Positions 1 through 9,579 of a DNA stretch of 64,000 bases are shown one piece after another (position 1 is the first letter of the stretch; every line of letters begins with the position of its first letter). Made by a program: the position numbers and the translations under genes. The stretch is from Brumimicrobium glaciale (lineage in GTDB: Bacteria; Bacteroidota; Bacteroidia; Flavobacteriales_D; Crocinitomicaceae). The notes under the pieces were generated by a model. It saw only the letters and a program-made list of their open reading frames with translations. It was not told the origin of the DNA and searched no databases. Location: NCBI RefSeq assembly GCF_004152935.1, contig NZ_SETE01000005.1:365736-429735 (forward strand), in the 5' to 3' direction.

Positions 1-74
1 AATTTCTCGTCAATTTTTACTCCAAAAACCGACAGACTATTCTCAAGCAATAATGCTTTAATTTTGTTTTCCAT
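1..74 (-). CDS. N-terminal fragment of an unidentified protein, cut by the window edge
   Basis: An ATG at 74 (minus strand) opens a reading frame that stays open to base 1, giving about 24 residues beginning MENKIKALLLENSLSVFG. It starts 11 bases downstream of the arginase stop codon on the same strand, so it is probably the next gene of that operon. The fragment is too short to place in a family. It could be a chance open frame, but the spacing and strand favour a real gene. Confidence 0.4.
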   Translation of the reverse strand, partial: MENKIKALLLENSLSVFGVKIDEK

Positions 75-85
75 TTTCAATTAAT

Positions 86-1045
86 CTATGCTTTTTTTTC
101 AGCAACTTCTAAAACTTCTTTCATTAAATGATAAGCTACCTCGGCCATGTGATTTGTTTTTTCATCCAAACAAGGGTTCACTTCAACAAATTCAATACAC
201 TTCACTTTTGGATGAGCAGCATAATACCTTAATAATGCACTTGCTTCTTCGGGTGTTAAACCATGAGGAACAGGAGTTCCAGTTCCGTGAGATACGATAT
301 CTGGATCCATAGAGTCTACATCAAAAGAAATATAAATCTCATCGCATGCAGCATACTTCAATTCCAGACGATCAATGACTTTCTGGACACCTACTGTTCT
401 TAGTTCATCAACAGAAATATTCTTAATTCCTTTGCGCTCCATTAGTTCAACCTCTGGAGTTTCAAGGTCACGCAAACCTATAAAACCAAGATCCTCTGCT
501 AATATTTTCGGAGCAATGCCACCTGTGTTTTTTAATTCATTCCAAAATTTAATAGTATCTGGAAGTGGATCATTTTGTTTTGATTCTAAATTATCTTCAT
601 TTAAAGCTGTTGCCAAAGGCATTCCGTGCATATTTCCAGAAGGAGTTGTGTATGGTGTATGCAAATCTCCATGCGCATCAATCCATAAAGCACCCAATCT
701 ATTTTGAGGATTTGCTACTTTCAACCCAGCAATTGTTCCACCTGCAGAACCATGATCTCCAGCAATTACAATTATAAAATCGTTCTTTTTTCGTTCTCTA
801 CTAACAACCTCAGCCACATTTTTATATACAGTGGCCAATCCGTCTGCTCTTTTCCCCCATTTTAAAATAGTTGGTTGATCCAACAAATGATTCATCGTTT
901 TCACGTAATGAATAGGATATTTGGAAAATAAAAAATTTCCTGAATTATCGTCTGCAACACGTATCGCACCAGGACCTAAACTTGCTCCACGTGTTCCTGC
1001 TGAAATTTCTGAATCGTTGATGATATATGCTATTGATTTTGCCAT
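86..1045 (-). CDS. Arginase/agmatinase (ureohydrolase) family protein
   Basis: Cytoplasmic binuclear-manganese hydrolase of the arginase fold, 319 residues, the usual length. The metal ligands are visible: GDHG (96-99), DAHGDLHT (123-130) and FDVDSMDP (241-248), with the acidic EFVEVNP segment at 285-291 near the C-terminus. The first motif is AGDHG rather than the classical GGDHS, with the ligand His kept. Substrate is most likely arginine (giving ornithine and urea), but agmatine or formiminoglutamate cannot be excluded from sequence alone. The start at 1045 is an ATG followed by a good N-terminus. Transcribed away from the lipoprotein gene at 1204; a partial gene follows on the same strand. 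Confidence 0.85.
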   Translation of the reverse strand: MAKSIAYIINDSEISAGTRGASLGPGAIRVADDNSGNFLFSKYPIHYVKTMNHLLDQPTILKWGKRADGLATVYKNVAEVVSRERKKNDFIIVIAGDHGSAGGTIAGLKVANPQNRLGALWIDAHGDLHTPYTTPSGNMHGMPLATALNEDNLESKQNDPLPDTIKFWNELKNTGGIAPKILAEDLGFIGLRDLETPEVELMERKGIKNISVDELRTVGVQKVIDRLELKYAACDEIYISFDVDSMDPDIVSHGTGTPVPHGLTPEEASALLRYYAAHPKVKCIEFVEVNPCLDEKTNHMAEVAYHLMKEVLEVAEKKA

Positions 1046-1142
1046 GACAATATGTTTTCTTTGAGTTTGAATTAATGCAAAGATAAAAAAATCATAGTTA
1101 ATTTCTTCATAAAGTGAGACGCGAATAACTTCTCCGTGAAGA

Positions 1143-1176
1143 TTTGAAACTTAGGCGAAAATTTGTTTTAAATTTG
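1143..1176 (+). promoter_or_regulatory. Bacteroidota-type promoter for the lipoprotein gene at 1204
   Basis: TTTG (1143-1146), a 22-base spacer and TAAATTTG (1169-1176) match the known flavobacterial sigma-A consensus TTG-N17-23-TAnnTTTG. The start site would be near 1183, about 20 bases before the ATG. Confidence 0.55.
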
Positions 1177-1203
1177 TCAAGAAATATTCATCTTTAATTC
1201 TTC

Positions 1204-1836
1204 ATGATAAAAGCACTTTCATACATAGTTTTACTTTTTATTTTCATCGCTTGTTCTACTCCTAAGCCAAGTATTGAAAACTTTGAAGGGAAATTGGTTT
1301 ACACTATTTCTTCGGACCTAAATAATCCAGACATAACAGACAGCATCAACTACCAAGTGATTTATGCAAAGGATTCTATGCTAAGAATTGATAATTTCAC
1401 TCCTATCGGAAAACAAGTTTACATTAAACATATCCCGAAAAACAAAGCTTATATTTTAATGGATATAGGAATGAAAAAAGTGGCCATTCAAACCATAGCT
1501 GATACTTTAGAAAACGATAATAGATATTTATTTAAGAAAGCTTTTGGAAAAGATAAATTTGCTGGCAGGAAGGCTAAGAATATTCACGTTACCGATACGA
1601 TGTATGACACTACAATGACTATGAACTATTTGGAGGGAATTCCTGCTAAATATTCAACAGCAATAGATGGAATGCCTGGTTTACCAGTAAACTATTCAAT
1701 TAACTCTAGTGGAATGTGGATCAATTACCAACTTAAAACTATTGAAGAACGCGCTATAGACATTGATATTTTTGGAATTCCATCGGAATATGAAATCATC
1801 ACATTGGATGAGTTCATCAACTTAATAAAGGACTAA
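1204..1836 (+). CDS. Lipoprotein of unknown function (DUF4412/GLPGLI-like)
   Basis: 210 residues. The N-terminus is a lipoprotein signal (hydrophobic stretch 5-16 ending FIFIAC, lipidated Cys17), so the protein is expected on the periplasmic side of the envelope. The body is mostly beta-type with the fragment GMPGLPVNYS near residue 158, which recalls DUF4412/GLPGLI-type Bacteroidota envelope proteins that begin with a GKLVYTI-like strand. The family assignment is by eye and tentative; no catalytic motif is seen. It has its own promoter and stands 87 bases upstream of ftsK, so co-transcription with ftsK is possible. Confidence 0.6.
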   Translation: MIKALSYIVLLFIFIACSTPKPSIENFEGKLVYTISSDLNNPDITDSINYQVIYAKDSMLRIDNFTPIGKQVYIKHIPKNKAYILMDIGMKKVAIQTIADTLENDNRYLFKKAFGKDKFAGRKAKNIHVTDTMYDTTMTMNYLEGIPAKYSTAIDGMPGLPVNYSINSSGMWINYQLKTIEERAIDIDIFGIPSEYEIITLDEFINLIKD

Positions 1837-1923
1837 CAGCAAATTGTGAATAGCCTTAGGGGAACTTCTATAAACTAACGAATTCATTCCTTATATTCGC
1901 AAAATAAATCTGCAGCAAATCGA

Positions 1924-4482
1924 ATGGCAAAAGGAAACGTATTAAAACAAAAAGACAAGAAAAAGATAAAAGAGACTACTGCTAAATCTAAAAATAGCAG
2001 ATCTTTCTCTTCTCTTTACGCTAAAGTTGACCGCAGAAAAGCAAAATCAATAAGTGGTGCTATCCTTCTTTTGCTCTCAATTTATCTATTTATCGCGTTC
2101 ACTTCTTACTTATTTAGTTGGAAAGAAGATCAAGATTTAATTATTTCTACAACATTTTTTAATTTTATTTTTAGTAGCCCAGATATCGAAGTAACCAACT
2201 GGCTAGGTAAATTTGGTGCGTGGACAGCTCATCTTTTCATGTTCAAATGGTTTGGAATAGCATCGTTTGCATTTAGCTTTTTATTATTAATTACAGGAGT
2301 TAGACTTTTACTTAACATCAGAATATTACCTCTTCGCAAAACGTACCTTGTAACTTTCATCGGAATCATTTGGTTTTCTACCTTTTTAGGATTGATGACT
2401 TCTCGTGTTAATTATTTAGGTGGATCATTTGGTTATGCAATAAAGGAATGGTTAACCTCTGCTCTGGGACTTTTCGGAGCTATCCTATTAATTCTTGTTT
2501 TATTGTTTGTAGCTGTTGTAGCGCTTTTCAATCCTGATTTTAAAGCAATATTCCAAAAGTACTTTCCTAAAAAAGAAAACTCAACTTCCGCAGACAAAAA
2601 TAATAATGCATTTGCTCATAGTGAAGAAGAAGACGATTTAGACGAAGAGGAAATCGATGAGGAAGATCTAGAAGAAGATGAAGAGTATGAAGTCTCTTTT
2701 AAAGACGACAATATTGACCAAGACGAGCAGGAAGACGACGAGGAAGATATAGAAGAAAATGAGGAGGAGAACATTGAAATTGATGAAGAAGCTGAAAGTG
2801 ACGATGACTTTGAGGTTATAACAAAGAAAGAAGAACAAGAATCTCCGATTGTTAAGCCACAAAGTGAAATTGAAGAAAATGAGGCCGATGAAAACGAATT
2901 TTCTGTTGAAGTTCCTAAAAACGAAAAAGAGCTTACTGATAAAGATTTAAACAAAATGGTTGAAGATTTTGGACCGTATGATCCAAAACTTGACCTAGCT
3001 AGCTACACTCCGCCAACAATAGATCTATTAAGAAAATTTGAAAGTAATCAAGGAGGTGTAACGAAAGAAGAACTAGAACAGAATAAGGACAACATTGTAA
3101 ATACTTTAGCGAATTATAAAATTGATATCGCGAAGATTAAGGCGACAATTGGTCCTACAGTGACATTATATGAAATTGTTCCAGCACCAGGGGTTAGAAT
3201 TTCTAAAATAAAGAATCTTGAAGATGATATTGCCTTGAGTTTAGCTGCTCTTGGAATTCGTATTATTGCTCCTATTCCTGGGAAAGGAACAATTGGAATT
3301 GAGGTTCCAAACAGTAATCCGGAAATTGTGAGTATGCGTTCTTTAATCGCCTCTGAGAAATTCCAAAGCTCAAAAGCTGAACTACCTATTGTATTAGGAA
3401 AGACAATAACAAACGAAACATTCACCTTTGATTTGGCTAAAATGCCTCACCTGTTAGTAGCTGGAGCAACTGGTCAAGGTAAATCTGTTGGATTAAATGC
3501 TATTCTTGTTTCCTTACTATATAAGAAACACCCATCTCAAGTAAAATTCGTTTTAATTGACCCGAAGAAAGTAGAGTTAACCCTATTTAATAAAATTGAG
3601 CGTCATTTCTTAGCCAAATTACCTGGAGAAGAAGAAGCTATAATAACGGATACTTCAAAAGTAGTGAATACCTTAAATTCATTATGTATTGAAATGGATG
3701 AACGTTATGATTTATTGAAACTTGCGCAAACGAGAAACATAAAAGAATACAACGATAAATTTGTTCAACGAAAATTAAATCCTGAAAATGGTCACCGCTA
3801 TATGCCTTATATAGTAGTACTCATTGATGAGTTTGCAGATTTGATCATGACAGCAGGAAAAGAAGTTGAACATCCAATAGCTCGTTTAGCACAACTTGCT
3901 CGTGCAATTGGAATTCACTTAATCGTTGCAACTCAACGTCCGTCTGTAAACGTAATTACGGGTATGATTAAAGCTAACTTCCCAGCCAGAATTGCTTTCC
4001 GTGTACTATCTAAAATTGATTCTCGAACTATTTTGGATACCTCTGGAGCAGATCAATTAATTGGAAAAGGGGATATGTTAATCTCTACAGGAAATGAAGT
4101 TATTCGTTTACAATGTGGATTTGTTGACACACCTGAGGTAGAAGCAATTTGTGATTTCATAGGAAACCAAAGAGGTTATCCAGAAGCAATGATGCTACCT
4201 GAGTATGTTGGAGAAGGTGCTGAAGGAACCACTTTAGATGTTGATGACGAACTTGACGAAAAATTCTTTGATGCTGCTCAAATTATTGTAACACACCAGC
4301 AAGGTTCGGCAAGTTTACTTCAGCGAAAATTAAAGTTGGGATACAATCGTGCTGGAAGAATTGTTGATCAATTGGAAGCACATGGAATAATTGGACCATT
4401 CCAAGGAAGTAAAGCCAGAGACGTACTTATACCGACAGATGAAGCACTAAATCAACACCTTAACGAGAAAGGTTTGCGTTAA
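1924..4482 (+). CDS. ftsK: DNA translocase FtsK
   Basis: Septum-anchored ATPase that pumps chromosomal DNA during division and dimer resolution. 852 residues. Order: basic N-terminal tail; about four membrane helices between residues 40 and 205; a very acidic Glu/Asp linker (roughly 235-330); the FtsK alpha/beta motor with Walker A GATGQGKS (514-521) and Walker B VVLIDEFADL (about 630-640), and the ATQRPSVNVITG segment; and a C-terminal winged-helix gamma domain (QRKLKLGYNRAGRIVDQLE) that reads KOPS-like sites. The linker is composed almost only of D, E, S and N rather than the Pro/Gln-rich linker of enterobacteria. TATATTCG at 1892-1899 is a near-match -7 box. Confidence 0.97.
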   Translation: MAKGNVLKQKDKKKIKETTAKSKNSRSFSSLYAKVDRRKAKSISGAILLLLSIYLFIAFTSYLFSWKEDQDLIISTTFFNFIFSSPDIEVTNWLGKFGAWTAHLFMFKWFGIASFAFSFLLLITGVRLLLNIRILPLRKTYLVTFIGIIWFSTFLGLMTSRVNYLGGSFGYAIKEWLTSALGLFGAILLILVLLFVAVVALFNPDFKAIFQKYFPKKENSTSADKNNNAFAHSEEEDDLDEEEIDEEDLEEDEEYEVSFKDDNIDQDEQEDDEEDIEENEEENIEIDEEAESDDDFEVITKKEEQESPIVKPQSEIEENEADENEFSVEVPKNEKELTDKDLNKMVEDFGPYDPKLDLASYTPPTIDLLRKFESNQGGVTKEELEQNKDNIVNTLANYKIDIAKIKATIGPTVTLYEIVPAPGVRISKIKNLEDDIALSLAALGIRIIAPIPGKGTIGIEVPNSNPEIVSMRSLIASEKFQSSKAELPIVLGKTITNETFTFDLAKMPHLLVAGATGQGKSVGLNAILVSLLYKKHPSQVKFVLIDPKKVELTLFNKIERHFLAKLPGEEEAIITDTSKVVNTLNSLCIEMDERYDLLKLAQTRNIKEYNDKFVQRKLNPENGHRYMPYIVVLIDEFADLIMTAGKEVEHPIARLAQLARAIGIHLIVATQRPSVNVITGMIKANFPARIAFRVLSKIDSRTILDTSGADQLIGKGDMLISTGNEVIRLQCGFVDTPEVEAICDFIGNQRGYPEAMMLPEYVGEGAEGTTLDVDDELDEKFFDAAQIIVTHQQGSASLLQRKLKLGYNRAGRIVDQLEAHGIIGPFQGSKARDVLIPTDEALNQHLNEKGLR

Positions 4483-4565
4483 TTGATGTTAATGTCATTT
4501 ATTTAGGAAATATTACCATTAAATTTGGCATAGTTTATGTCATAACCATTTCAAAATTATAAAAT

Positions 4566-5204
4566 ATGAAACACTTATTAATTGCAGTTTTGTTTATCAC
4601 AAGTTCAATATTTGCGCAATCAGATCAAAAATCTGAGCAAATTCTTAGCGAAATGTCTTCTGAGATCAAGAAGATGAATTCGTTTTATATTGAATTTACA
4701 ATGAACGTCAAAAACCCAGCAACGGGAGAAGATTCAAATCAAAAAGGAATAGGTTATGTGAAAGGTAATAAATACTACGCTTCACTAGGTCAAAACACTT
4801 TGGTTTCTAATGCTGTAAAAAACTGGACCATTGTTAAGGAAGAGAAAGTAACATATCAAAGTGATGTTGATTTAGACAATGACGAATCGATGAATCCTAA
4901 AAAACTAATGACTATTTGGGAAGAAGGTTTTAAAAACAAGTACGATCAAGAAACTACGATGAACGGTAAAAAGGTTCACCAAATAAGTCTCTACCCTCTT
5001 AAACCAAGTGAGGTAAACTATCATACAATTGTTTTATACGTTGAAGCAAGCAATAACCAATTGCTAAAAGCAATTATGAAAACAAAGGATGGAAGTACAA
5101 TGACCTACTCAATCGACGTATTTGAAAAAAACAAATCGGTTCCTGATAGCAAATTTGTTTACAATCCACAAAACTTCCCAGGATACCAACTGATTAGAGA
5201 TTGA
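4566..5204 (+). CDS. lolA: LolA-like outer-membrane lipoprotein carrier protein
   Basis: 212 residues with a cleavable signal peptide (hydrophobic residues 4-17, cleavage expected near IFA|QSD), so periplasmic. The mature part has the LolA/LolB half-barrel pattern: an EQILSEMSSEIKKMNSFYIE start, alternating beta strands and the closing FVYNPQNFPGYQLIRD tail typical of LolA in Bacteroidota. LolA receives lipoproteins from LolCDE and carries them to the outer membrane. It follows ftsK by 83 bases; the ftsK-lolA order is common in Bacteroidota, which supports the call. Confidence 0.8.
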   Translation: MKHLLIAVLFITSSIFAQSDQKSEQILSEMSSEIKKMNSFYIEFTMNVKNPATGEDSNQKGIGYVKGNKYYASLGQNTLVSNAVKNWTIVKEEKVTYQSDVDLDNDESMNPKKLMTIWEEGFKNKYDQETTMNGKKVHQISLYPLKPSEVNYHTIVLYVEASNNQLLKAIMKTKDGSTMTYSIDVFEKNKSVPDSKFVYNPQNFPGYQLIRD

Positions 5205-5213
5205 TAGATATTT

Positions 5214-5248
5214 AACAAGACCATTTCCCTAATAAAAATGGTCTTGTT
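5214..5248 (+). terminator. Hairpin after lolA
   Basis: AACAAGACCATTT (5214-5226) and its exact complement (5236-5248) form a 13-bp stem with a 9-base loop, starting 10 bases after the lolA stop. The following T-tract is weak (atcctt), so it may act as a 3'-end stabiliser as much as an intrinsic terminator. Confidence 0.6.
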
Positions 5249-5427
5249 ATCCTTCAAAAACCTTTTCATTCTAGGTAAAAGTCTAAATCTTCTAATTTTA
5301 GATAATTGATCATTACATTAAGTAAACTTATCACACCCTTTAATAACTAAGCAGAACATATTGACAACATTTTCAACTTATTGAGAAACTGAGGAGTTCA
5401 AATAAATTCTTATAAAGTAAAATTGTT

Positions 5428-5435
5428 TATATTTG
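5428..5435 (+). promoter_or_regulatory. -7 promoter box for the polysaccharide export genes
   Basis: TATATTTG matches TAnnTTTG exactly and lies 19 bases before the ATG at 5455. No TTG is found at the expected -33 distance, so the assignment rests on the -7 box alone. Confidence 0.4.
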
Positions 5436-5454
5436 CCATCTTGAAATAACTTTT

Positions 5455-6237
5455 ATGTACAAATCAATTACTCTTTCTATTCTCCTAATCAATCTTATAT
5501 TGCTTAGCTCTTGCGGTACACATAAAAGAATGGTGTATTTCCAAACACATCAAGAAGACAGCACTGAAGTTCAAAACTCACAATATACACCAACATTTAA
5601 GCCCGATGACTTTATATCAGTTGTCGTGACAGCTAACGATTTACAAAGTGTTGTTCCATTTAACTTCCCTGCTACTGGAGGTACTCAAACTACGCAATCA
5701 GGATATTCATCAGGTTCACCAGCGAAACTGGGTTACTTAATTGATCCAGAAGGAATAGTTAATCTTCCAATATTGGGAAAAGTTAAACTAGGTGGTTTAA
5801 GTAGAACAGAAGCAACTGACCTTATTGAAAATAGACTTAGTAGTTTCTTAAAAAGTCCGGTTGTCAATATTCAGATTCAAAATTATAAAATAACGGTTTT
5901 AGGAGATGTTACCAAACCAGGTACCTACACTATACCCAATGAAAGAATTACTATTCTTGAAGCTATTGGACTGTCTGGTGATCTCGGTATTACTGGTGTA
6001 AGGAATAACATACTTGTTATTCGAGATGAAAATGGAGAAAAAAAACAATACAGAGTAGATTTAACTACAGATGAAGTGCTTACTTCACCGGTTTATTATC
6101 TTGAACAAAATGATGTTGTATACGTTGAGCCAAATAGCGCCAAAAGAACTGAAGGAACGTTTTGGAGATCCTCTGGAGGAATAATAATATCTTTGACCTC
6201 GTTAGTAATTACAACCATTACCCTAATCGTTAAATAG
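5455..6237 (+). CDS. Wza-like polysaccharide export lipoprotein
   Basis: 260 residues. Lipoprotein signal with lipobox LLSSC (Cys20), then the HKRMVYFQ motif characteristic of Bacteroidota Wza homologues. A Poly_export domain spans about 45-140 (FKPDDFISVVV... LIDPEGIVNLPILGKV), followed by an SLBB domain (about 148-228, ITVLGDVTKPGTYTIP) and a C-terminal hydrophobic helix (about 237-258) that, as in Wza, would cross the outer membrane. It forms the channel through which capsule or exopolysaccharide leaves. Five bases separate it from the tyrosine-kinase gene, so the two are an operon. No glycosyltransferases are adjacent. Confidence 0.9.
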   Translation: MYKSITLSILLINLILLSSCGTHKRMVYFQTHQEDSTEVQNSQYTPTFKPDDFISVVVTANDLQSVVPFNFPATGGTQTTQSGYSSGSPAKLGYLIDPEGIVNLPILGKVKLGGLSRTEATDLIENRLSSFLKSPVVNIQIQNYKITVLGDVTKPGTYTIPNERITILEAIGLSGDLGITGVRNNILVIRDENGEKKQYRVDLTTDEVLTSPVYYLEQNDVVYVEPNSAKRTEGTFWRSSGGIIISLTSLVITTITLIVK

Positions 6238-6242
6238 CCAAA

Positions 6243-8642
6243 ATGCAACAGCAAATGTTTGAACAACAACCTGAAGAAAATATAAATATTCAGGAAATTA
6301 TTTGGAAATACTTACAGCATTGGAAGTGGATTTTACTTTTTACGTTTGTGTTCTGTGGTATTGCATATTTATATTTAAAAGGACAACCTTCAATTTATAA
6401 AAGTACTTCCACAGTCCTAGTGAAAGACGAGAAAAACGGGAGTTTAGGTGCGGAATTAGATATATTTTCAGATTTAGGCTTATCAAAAGGGAATTCTAAT
6501 TTACACAATGAAATAGAAGTTTTTAAATCTAGAGACCTGGTAATGAAGGTAGTTAAAAAACTAGAACTGAACACTCAACTCACGCAACAAAACAATACAC
6601 TTAGTCCAGATAGATATTACTACAGCGACAACGCTCCATTTACTTTCAAATTTAAAGATACTACCGACGAACATTATAACATAACATTCGCTTTAGAATT
6701 GACGAAAGTAAAAGAAGATAAGTTTTTAGTTCATCAAACGTACAATGATAACCAAAGCGAAAACAATGATTTATTAGGAGAGTTTAAGTATGATCAAGTT
6801 TTTGAAACACTTGGTGGTAAAGTGAGTATTTCAAAAACTGATTTCTTTAACGAAAATCACATAAATAGTAAATTCACGTATAACTTTTACTCACTTTCTT
6901 GCGCTACCAATAAATGGAAGTCGAGTTTTGAAGTGAATACAGTAAATAAAGATGCCTCTGTATTGGTATTATCTGCAACAGGATTAATAAAACAAGCAAA
7001 TAACGATTTTATAAATCAGTTAATAATTGAACATGAAGAAAATGCTATTTCAGATAAAAACGAAATAACGAAGAACACCAGTGCATTTATTGCTGAAAGA
7101 ATGGACGTTATTCAAGATGAGTTATCTGAAGTTGAAAGTATTAACGAGAAATTTAAAACGGACAGAAAATTAGTTGATGTTGAAAAGAATGCTGAAATGT
7201 TTCTTGAGCAAGAAGGATCAATTGAAACCATTATTATTGAAACAAACATTCAGTTAAGTTTAGCACAATATATGGTTGAGTACCTTGACAAGTATGATGA
7301 TGTTAACACATTACTACCAGCTAATTTAGGGTTTACTGACCAAAATATTAATACGGTTACTCAAGAGTACAATAAGTTAGTAATGGAACGCAACAAATTG
7401 ATTGAAGGTTCAAGTCAAACAAATCCATTAGCTATTCAGATTGAAAACCAACTAAATGGTTTAAAAAAGAGTGTTAAAAGAAGTCTCAAAAATGCCCAAG
7501 AAAGCATGGAGATGAAAATGAAAGAACTTCAAAGACAATCTTCTAAATACAAAAAGAGAATTGCTGATATTCCAGAATTTGAAAGACGTTACAGAGAAAT
7601 TCAACGTCAGCAACAAATTAAAGAAACACTTTATTTATACCTTCTTCAAAAAAGAGAGGAAAATGAAATCGCAATGGCTTCTACTATAGGTAATGTTAAA
7701 ATCATTGATATTGCATACCCTCTTAGTTCACCTGTAGGTCCAAAGAAAAACATCGTATTTTTAGCCGCTTTTATATTAGGAATTGCTATTCCAATAGCCT
7801 TTATATATCTAAAAGACTTATTGGATAATAAAATTCGTTCAGTCGAAGAACTTGAAGCAACCGATATTTCTGTAGTTGCAGATATCCCAATGGATAAATC
7901 AAAAGAAACTTTAGTTACCAAAAAAGGGGAAAGAACAGTTATTTCAGAGGCTTATCGAATGTTAAGAACAAATATGAAGTTTTTACTCGAGAAGAAAGAT
8001 GAAGGTCAACTGATTTACTTAAGCTCAACTTTACCTAGCGAGGGAAAAACCTTTACCTCCATAAATCTAGCTAATTCTTTAGCACTCACAGATAAAAAAG
8101 TAGTCTTAGTTGGTTTAGATCTTAGAGCGCCGAAACTATCTCAATATTTGAATCACGAAGAAAGTTTACTTGGAGCATCCAATTATCTAGCGAATCCTGA
8201 TATTACATTAGAATCAATAATTTATCAATCAAATGATGATATAAGTTTTGATTATATTTTCTCAGGTGATATTCCTCCGAACCCAAGTGAACAATTAACA
8301 AGACCCAGAATGGTTGAGTTTTTTGAAGATCTTAAACAAAAATATGATTACGTAATTGTTGATACCTCACCAATGGCTTTAGTAGTTGATACAGTTTCAA
8401 TATTAGAACACGCTGATCTTCTACTCTATGTAGTTAAAGCAAACTTTGCTCATAAAAAATCTTTGAATATTCCATTGAAAATTCTAAATGAAAAGAAAGT
8501 GAAAAATATTGCTTTTATTTTAAATGGAAGTGAAAGAAAGAAGGTGGGTTATGGATACGGTAATTATGGGTATGGCTATGGAGACACATACGAATCTGCT
8601 GAAAGAAAGAAAAGTAGGTTTTCTTTTTTAAAGAAAAGTTAA
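6243..8642 (+). CDS. Wzc-like chain-length determinant / BY-kinase
   Basis: 799-residue inner-membrane co-polymerase. Wzz domain with first membrane helix at about 33-50, long periplasmic coiled coil (about 270-460), second membrane helix at about 500-522, then a cytoplasmic CpsD/CapB-type tyrosine kinase with Walker A SSTLPSEGKT (594-603), Walker A' VVLVGLDLRAPKL and Walker B YDYVIVDTSPM. The C-terminal tail is a Tyr/Gly cluster (GYGYGNYGYGYGDTY), the usual autophosphorylation site array. With the Wza-like partner upstream it controls length and export of a surface polysaccharide. A second Wzz-type gene is found at 49128. Confidence 0.92.
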   Translation: MQQQMFEQQPEENINIQEIIWKYLQHWKWILLFTFVFCGIAYLYLKGQPSIYKSTSTVLVKDEKNGSLGAELDIFSDLGLSKGNSNLHNEIEVFKSRDLVMKVVKKLELNTQLTQQNNTLSPDRYYYSDNAPFTFKFKDTTDEHYNITFALELTKVKEDKFLVHQTYNDNQSENNDLLGEFKYDQVFETLGGKVSISKTDFFNENHINSKFTYNFYSLSCATNKWKSSFEVNTVNKDASVLVLSATGLIKQANNDFINQLIIEHEENAISDKNEITKNTSAFIAERMDVIQDELSEVESINEKFKTDRKLVDVEKNAEMFLEQEGSIETIIIETNIQLSLAQYMVEYLDKYDDVNTLLPANLGFTDQNINTVTQEYNKLVMERNKLIEGSSQTNPLAIQIENQLNGLKKSVKRSLKNAQESMEMKMKELQRQSSKYKKRIADIPEFERRYREIQRQQQIKETLYLYLLQKREENEIAMASTIGNVKIIDIAYPLSSPVGPKKNIVFLAAFILGIAIPIAFIYLKDLLDNKIRSVEELEATDISVVADIPMDKSKETLVTKKGERTVISEAYRMLRTNMKFLLEKKDEGQLIYLSSTLPSEGKTFTSINLANSLALTDKKVVLVGLDLRAPKLSQYLNHEESLLGASNYLANPDITLESIIYQSNDDISFDYIFSGDIPPNPSEQLTRPRMVEFFEDLKQKYDYVIVDTSPMALVVDTVSILEHADLLLYVVKANFAHKKSLNIPLKILNEKKVKNIAFILNGSERKKVGYGYGNYGYGYGDTYESAERKKSRFSFLKKS

Positions 8643-8766
8643 AATTATTTTTGAATATAATTAACAAATTTCTTTTGAATTACACAATATTTATATTTAA
8701 TTTTGCAATTATTACACAATTTTAAAATTTGTGTGTAAATAAATAAAAATAATTAATCTTAAAATA

Positions 8767-8797
8767 TTTGATTAACTATTTATAATTCATACATTTG
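8767..8797 (+). promoter_or_regulatory. Bacteroidota-type promoter for the barrel protein at 8838
   Basis: TTTG (8767-8770), a 19-base spacer and TACATTTG (8790-8797) fit the TTTG-N19-TAnnTTTG consensus perfectly. The predicted start is near 8804, leaving a leader of about 34 bases. The upstream 120 bases are extremely A+T rich, typical of a strong promoter region. Confidence 0.7.
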
Positions 8798-8837
8798 TAT
8801 CAAATTAACACAACAATTAATAATAATTTATATAACC

Positions 8838-9518
8838 ATGAAAAGAATCTTTATAATTTTACTCATTACCCTTTTTAGTACAGCAGCCTTCTCTCAGATG
8901 AGATCTGGAAGGTCTATGGGGAGCTTGAAAATCAACTGGCACAAAACAGGATGGTTCATAGATGGTAATGCTGGAATTCGTCTTCTTGGTCAGACATCAA
9001 ATTTGGCAACTACTGATCTTGCATGGTCTGGTAATGCAGGACTAGGATATTTTTTCAATAAGAAAATAGCAATTAAAGGAAGACTAGATTATAATCAGTT
9101 TAACGCTTCTTATGGTGCTTCAAATGTTGTGGACAGATCAGGTTCTGCAGCTGCTTCATTAGAAGTTATGGTTAGATTATTGGAATTGATTTCACCTAAC
9201 AACTATAGAAAATTCGAATTGAACATTCATGCTGGTTCTGGTTTAACTGCAATATACAATCCTTCTTTGAAACGCGAAATCGAAGCTAATGGAGGTGAAT
9301 ATAAAGGAAAACTCTTTAATGCTGATAATTTAGGACATATTATTGTTGGACTTACTCCACAATATCATTTAAACTCTAGATTATCTCTTAATTTAGATGT
9401 TAGTCAATTTACTCAGTTTAAACAATTCAACACTTATGACAGTCACAACGGTGTGAAGTCAAAAGACGTTACAGGATTTGTTGCAATTTCTGCAGGATTA
9501 ACTTTTAGATTTCTGTAA
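8838..9518 (+). CDS. Small outer-membrane beta-barrel protein
   Basis: 226 residues with a signal peptide (MKRIFIILLITLFSTAAFSQ, cleavage after FS). The mature part alternates short amphipathic strands with aromatic ends (GWFIDGNAGIRLL, GNAGLGYFFN, SLNLDVSQFTQF) and finishes in VAISAGLTFRFL, a C-terminal Phe-ended strand typical of eight-stranded OmpA/OmpW-like barrels. Function unknown: structural porin, adhesin or lipid-binding barrel are all possible. It has its own promoter and terminator and is therefore a single-gene unit rather than part of the export operon before it. Confidence 0.7.
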   Translation: MKRIFIILLITLFSTAAFSQMRSGRSMGSLKINWHKTGWFIDGNAGIRLLGQTSNLATTDLAWSGNAGLGYFFNKKIAIKGRLDYNQFNASYGASNVVDRSGSAAASLEVMVRLLELISPNNYRKFELNIHAGSGLTAIYNPSLKREIEANGGEYKGKLFNADNLGHIIVGLTPQYHLNSRLSLNLDVSQFTQFKQFNTYDSHNGVKSKDVTGFVAISAGLTFRFL

Positions 9519-9545
9519 TAGGTAATTTTAAAAAATAAAATATTT

Positions 9546-9579
9546 AAAAACGAAATTCATTCTATGAATTTCGTTTTTT
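9546..9579 (+). terminator. Intrinsic terminator after the barrel gene
   Basis: A 15-bp perfect stem (AAAAACGAAATTCAT, loop TCT) ending in a run of T residues, 27 bases after the stop codon at 9518. Confidence 0.85.

Noticed and set aside
2616..2954. Serine-rich open frame of 112 codons on the minus strand
   Set aside because: It is the shadow of the acidic Glu/Asp linker codons of ftsK.
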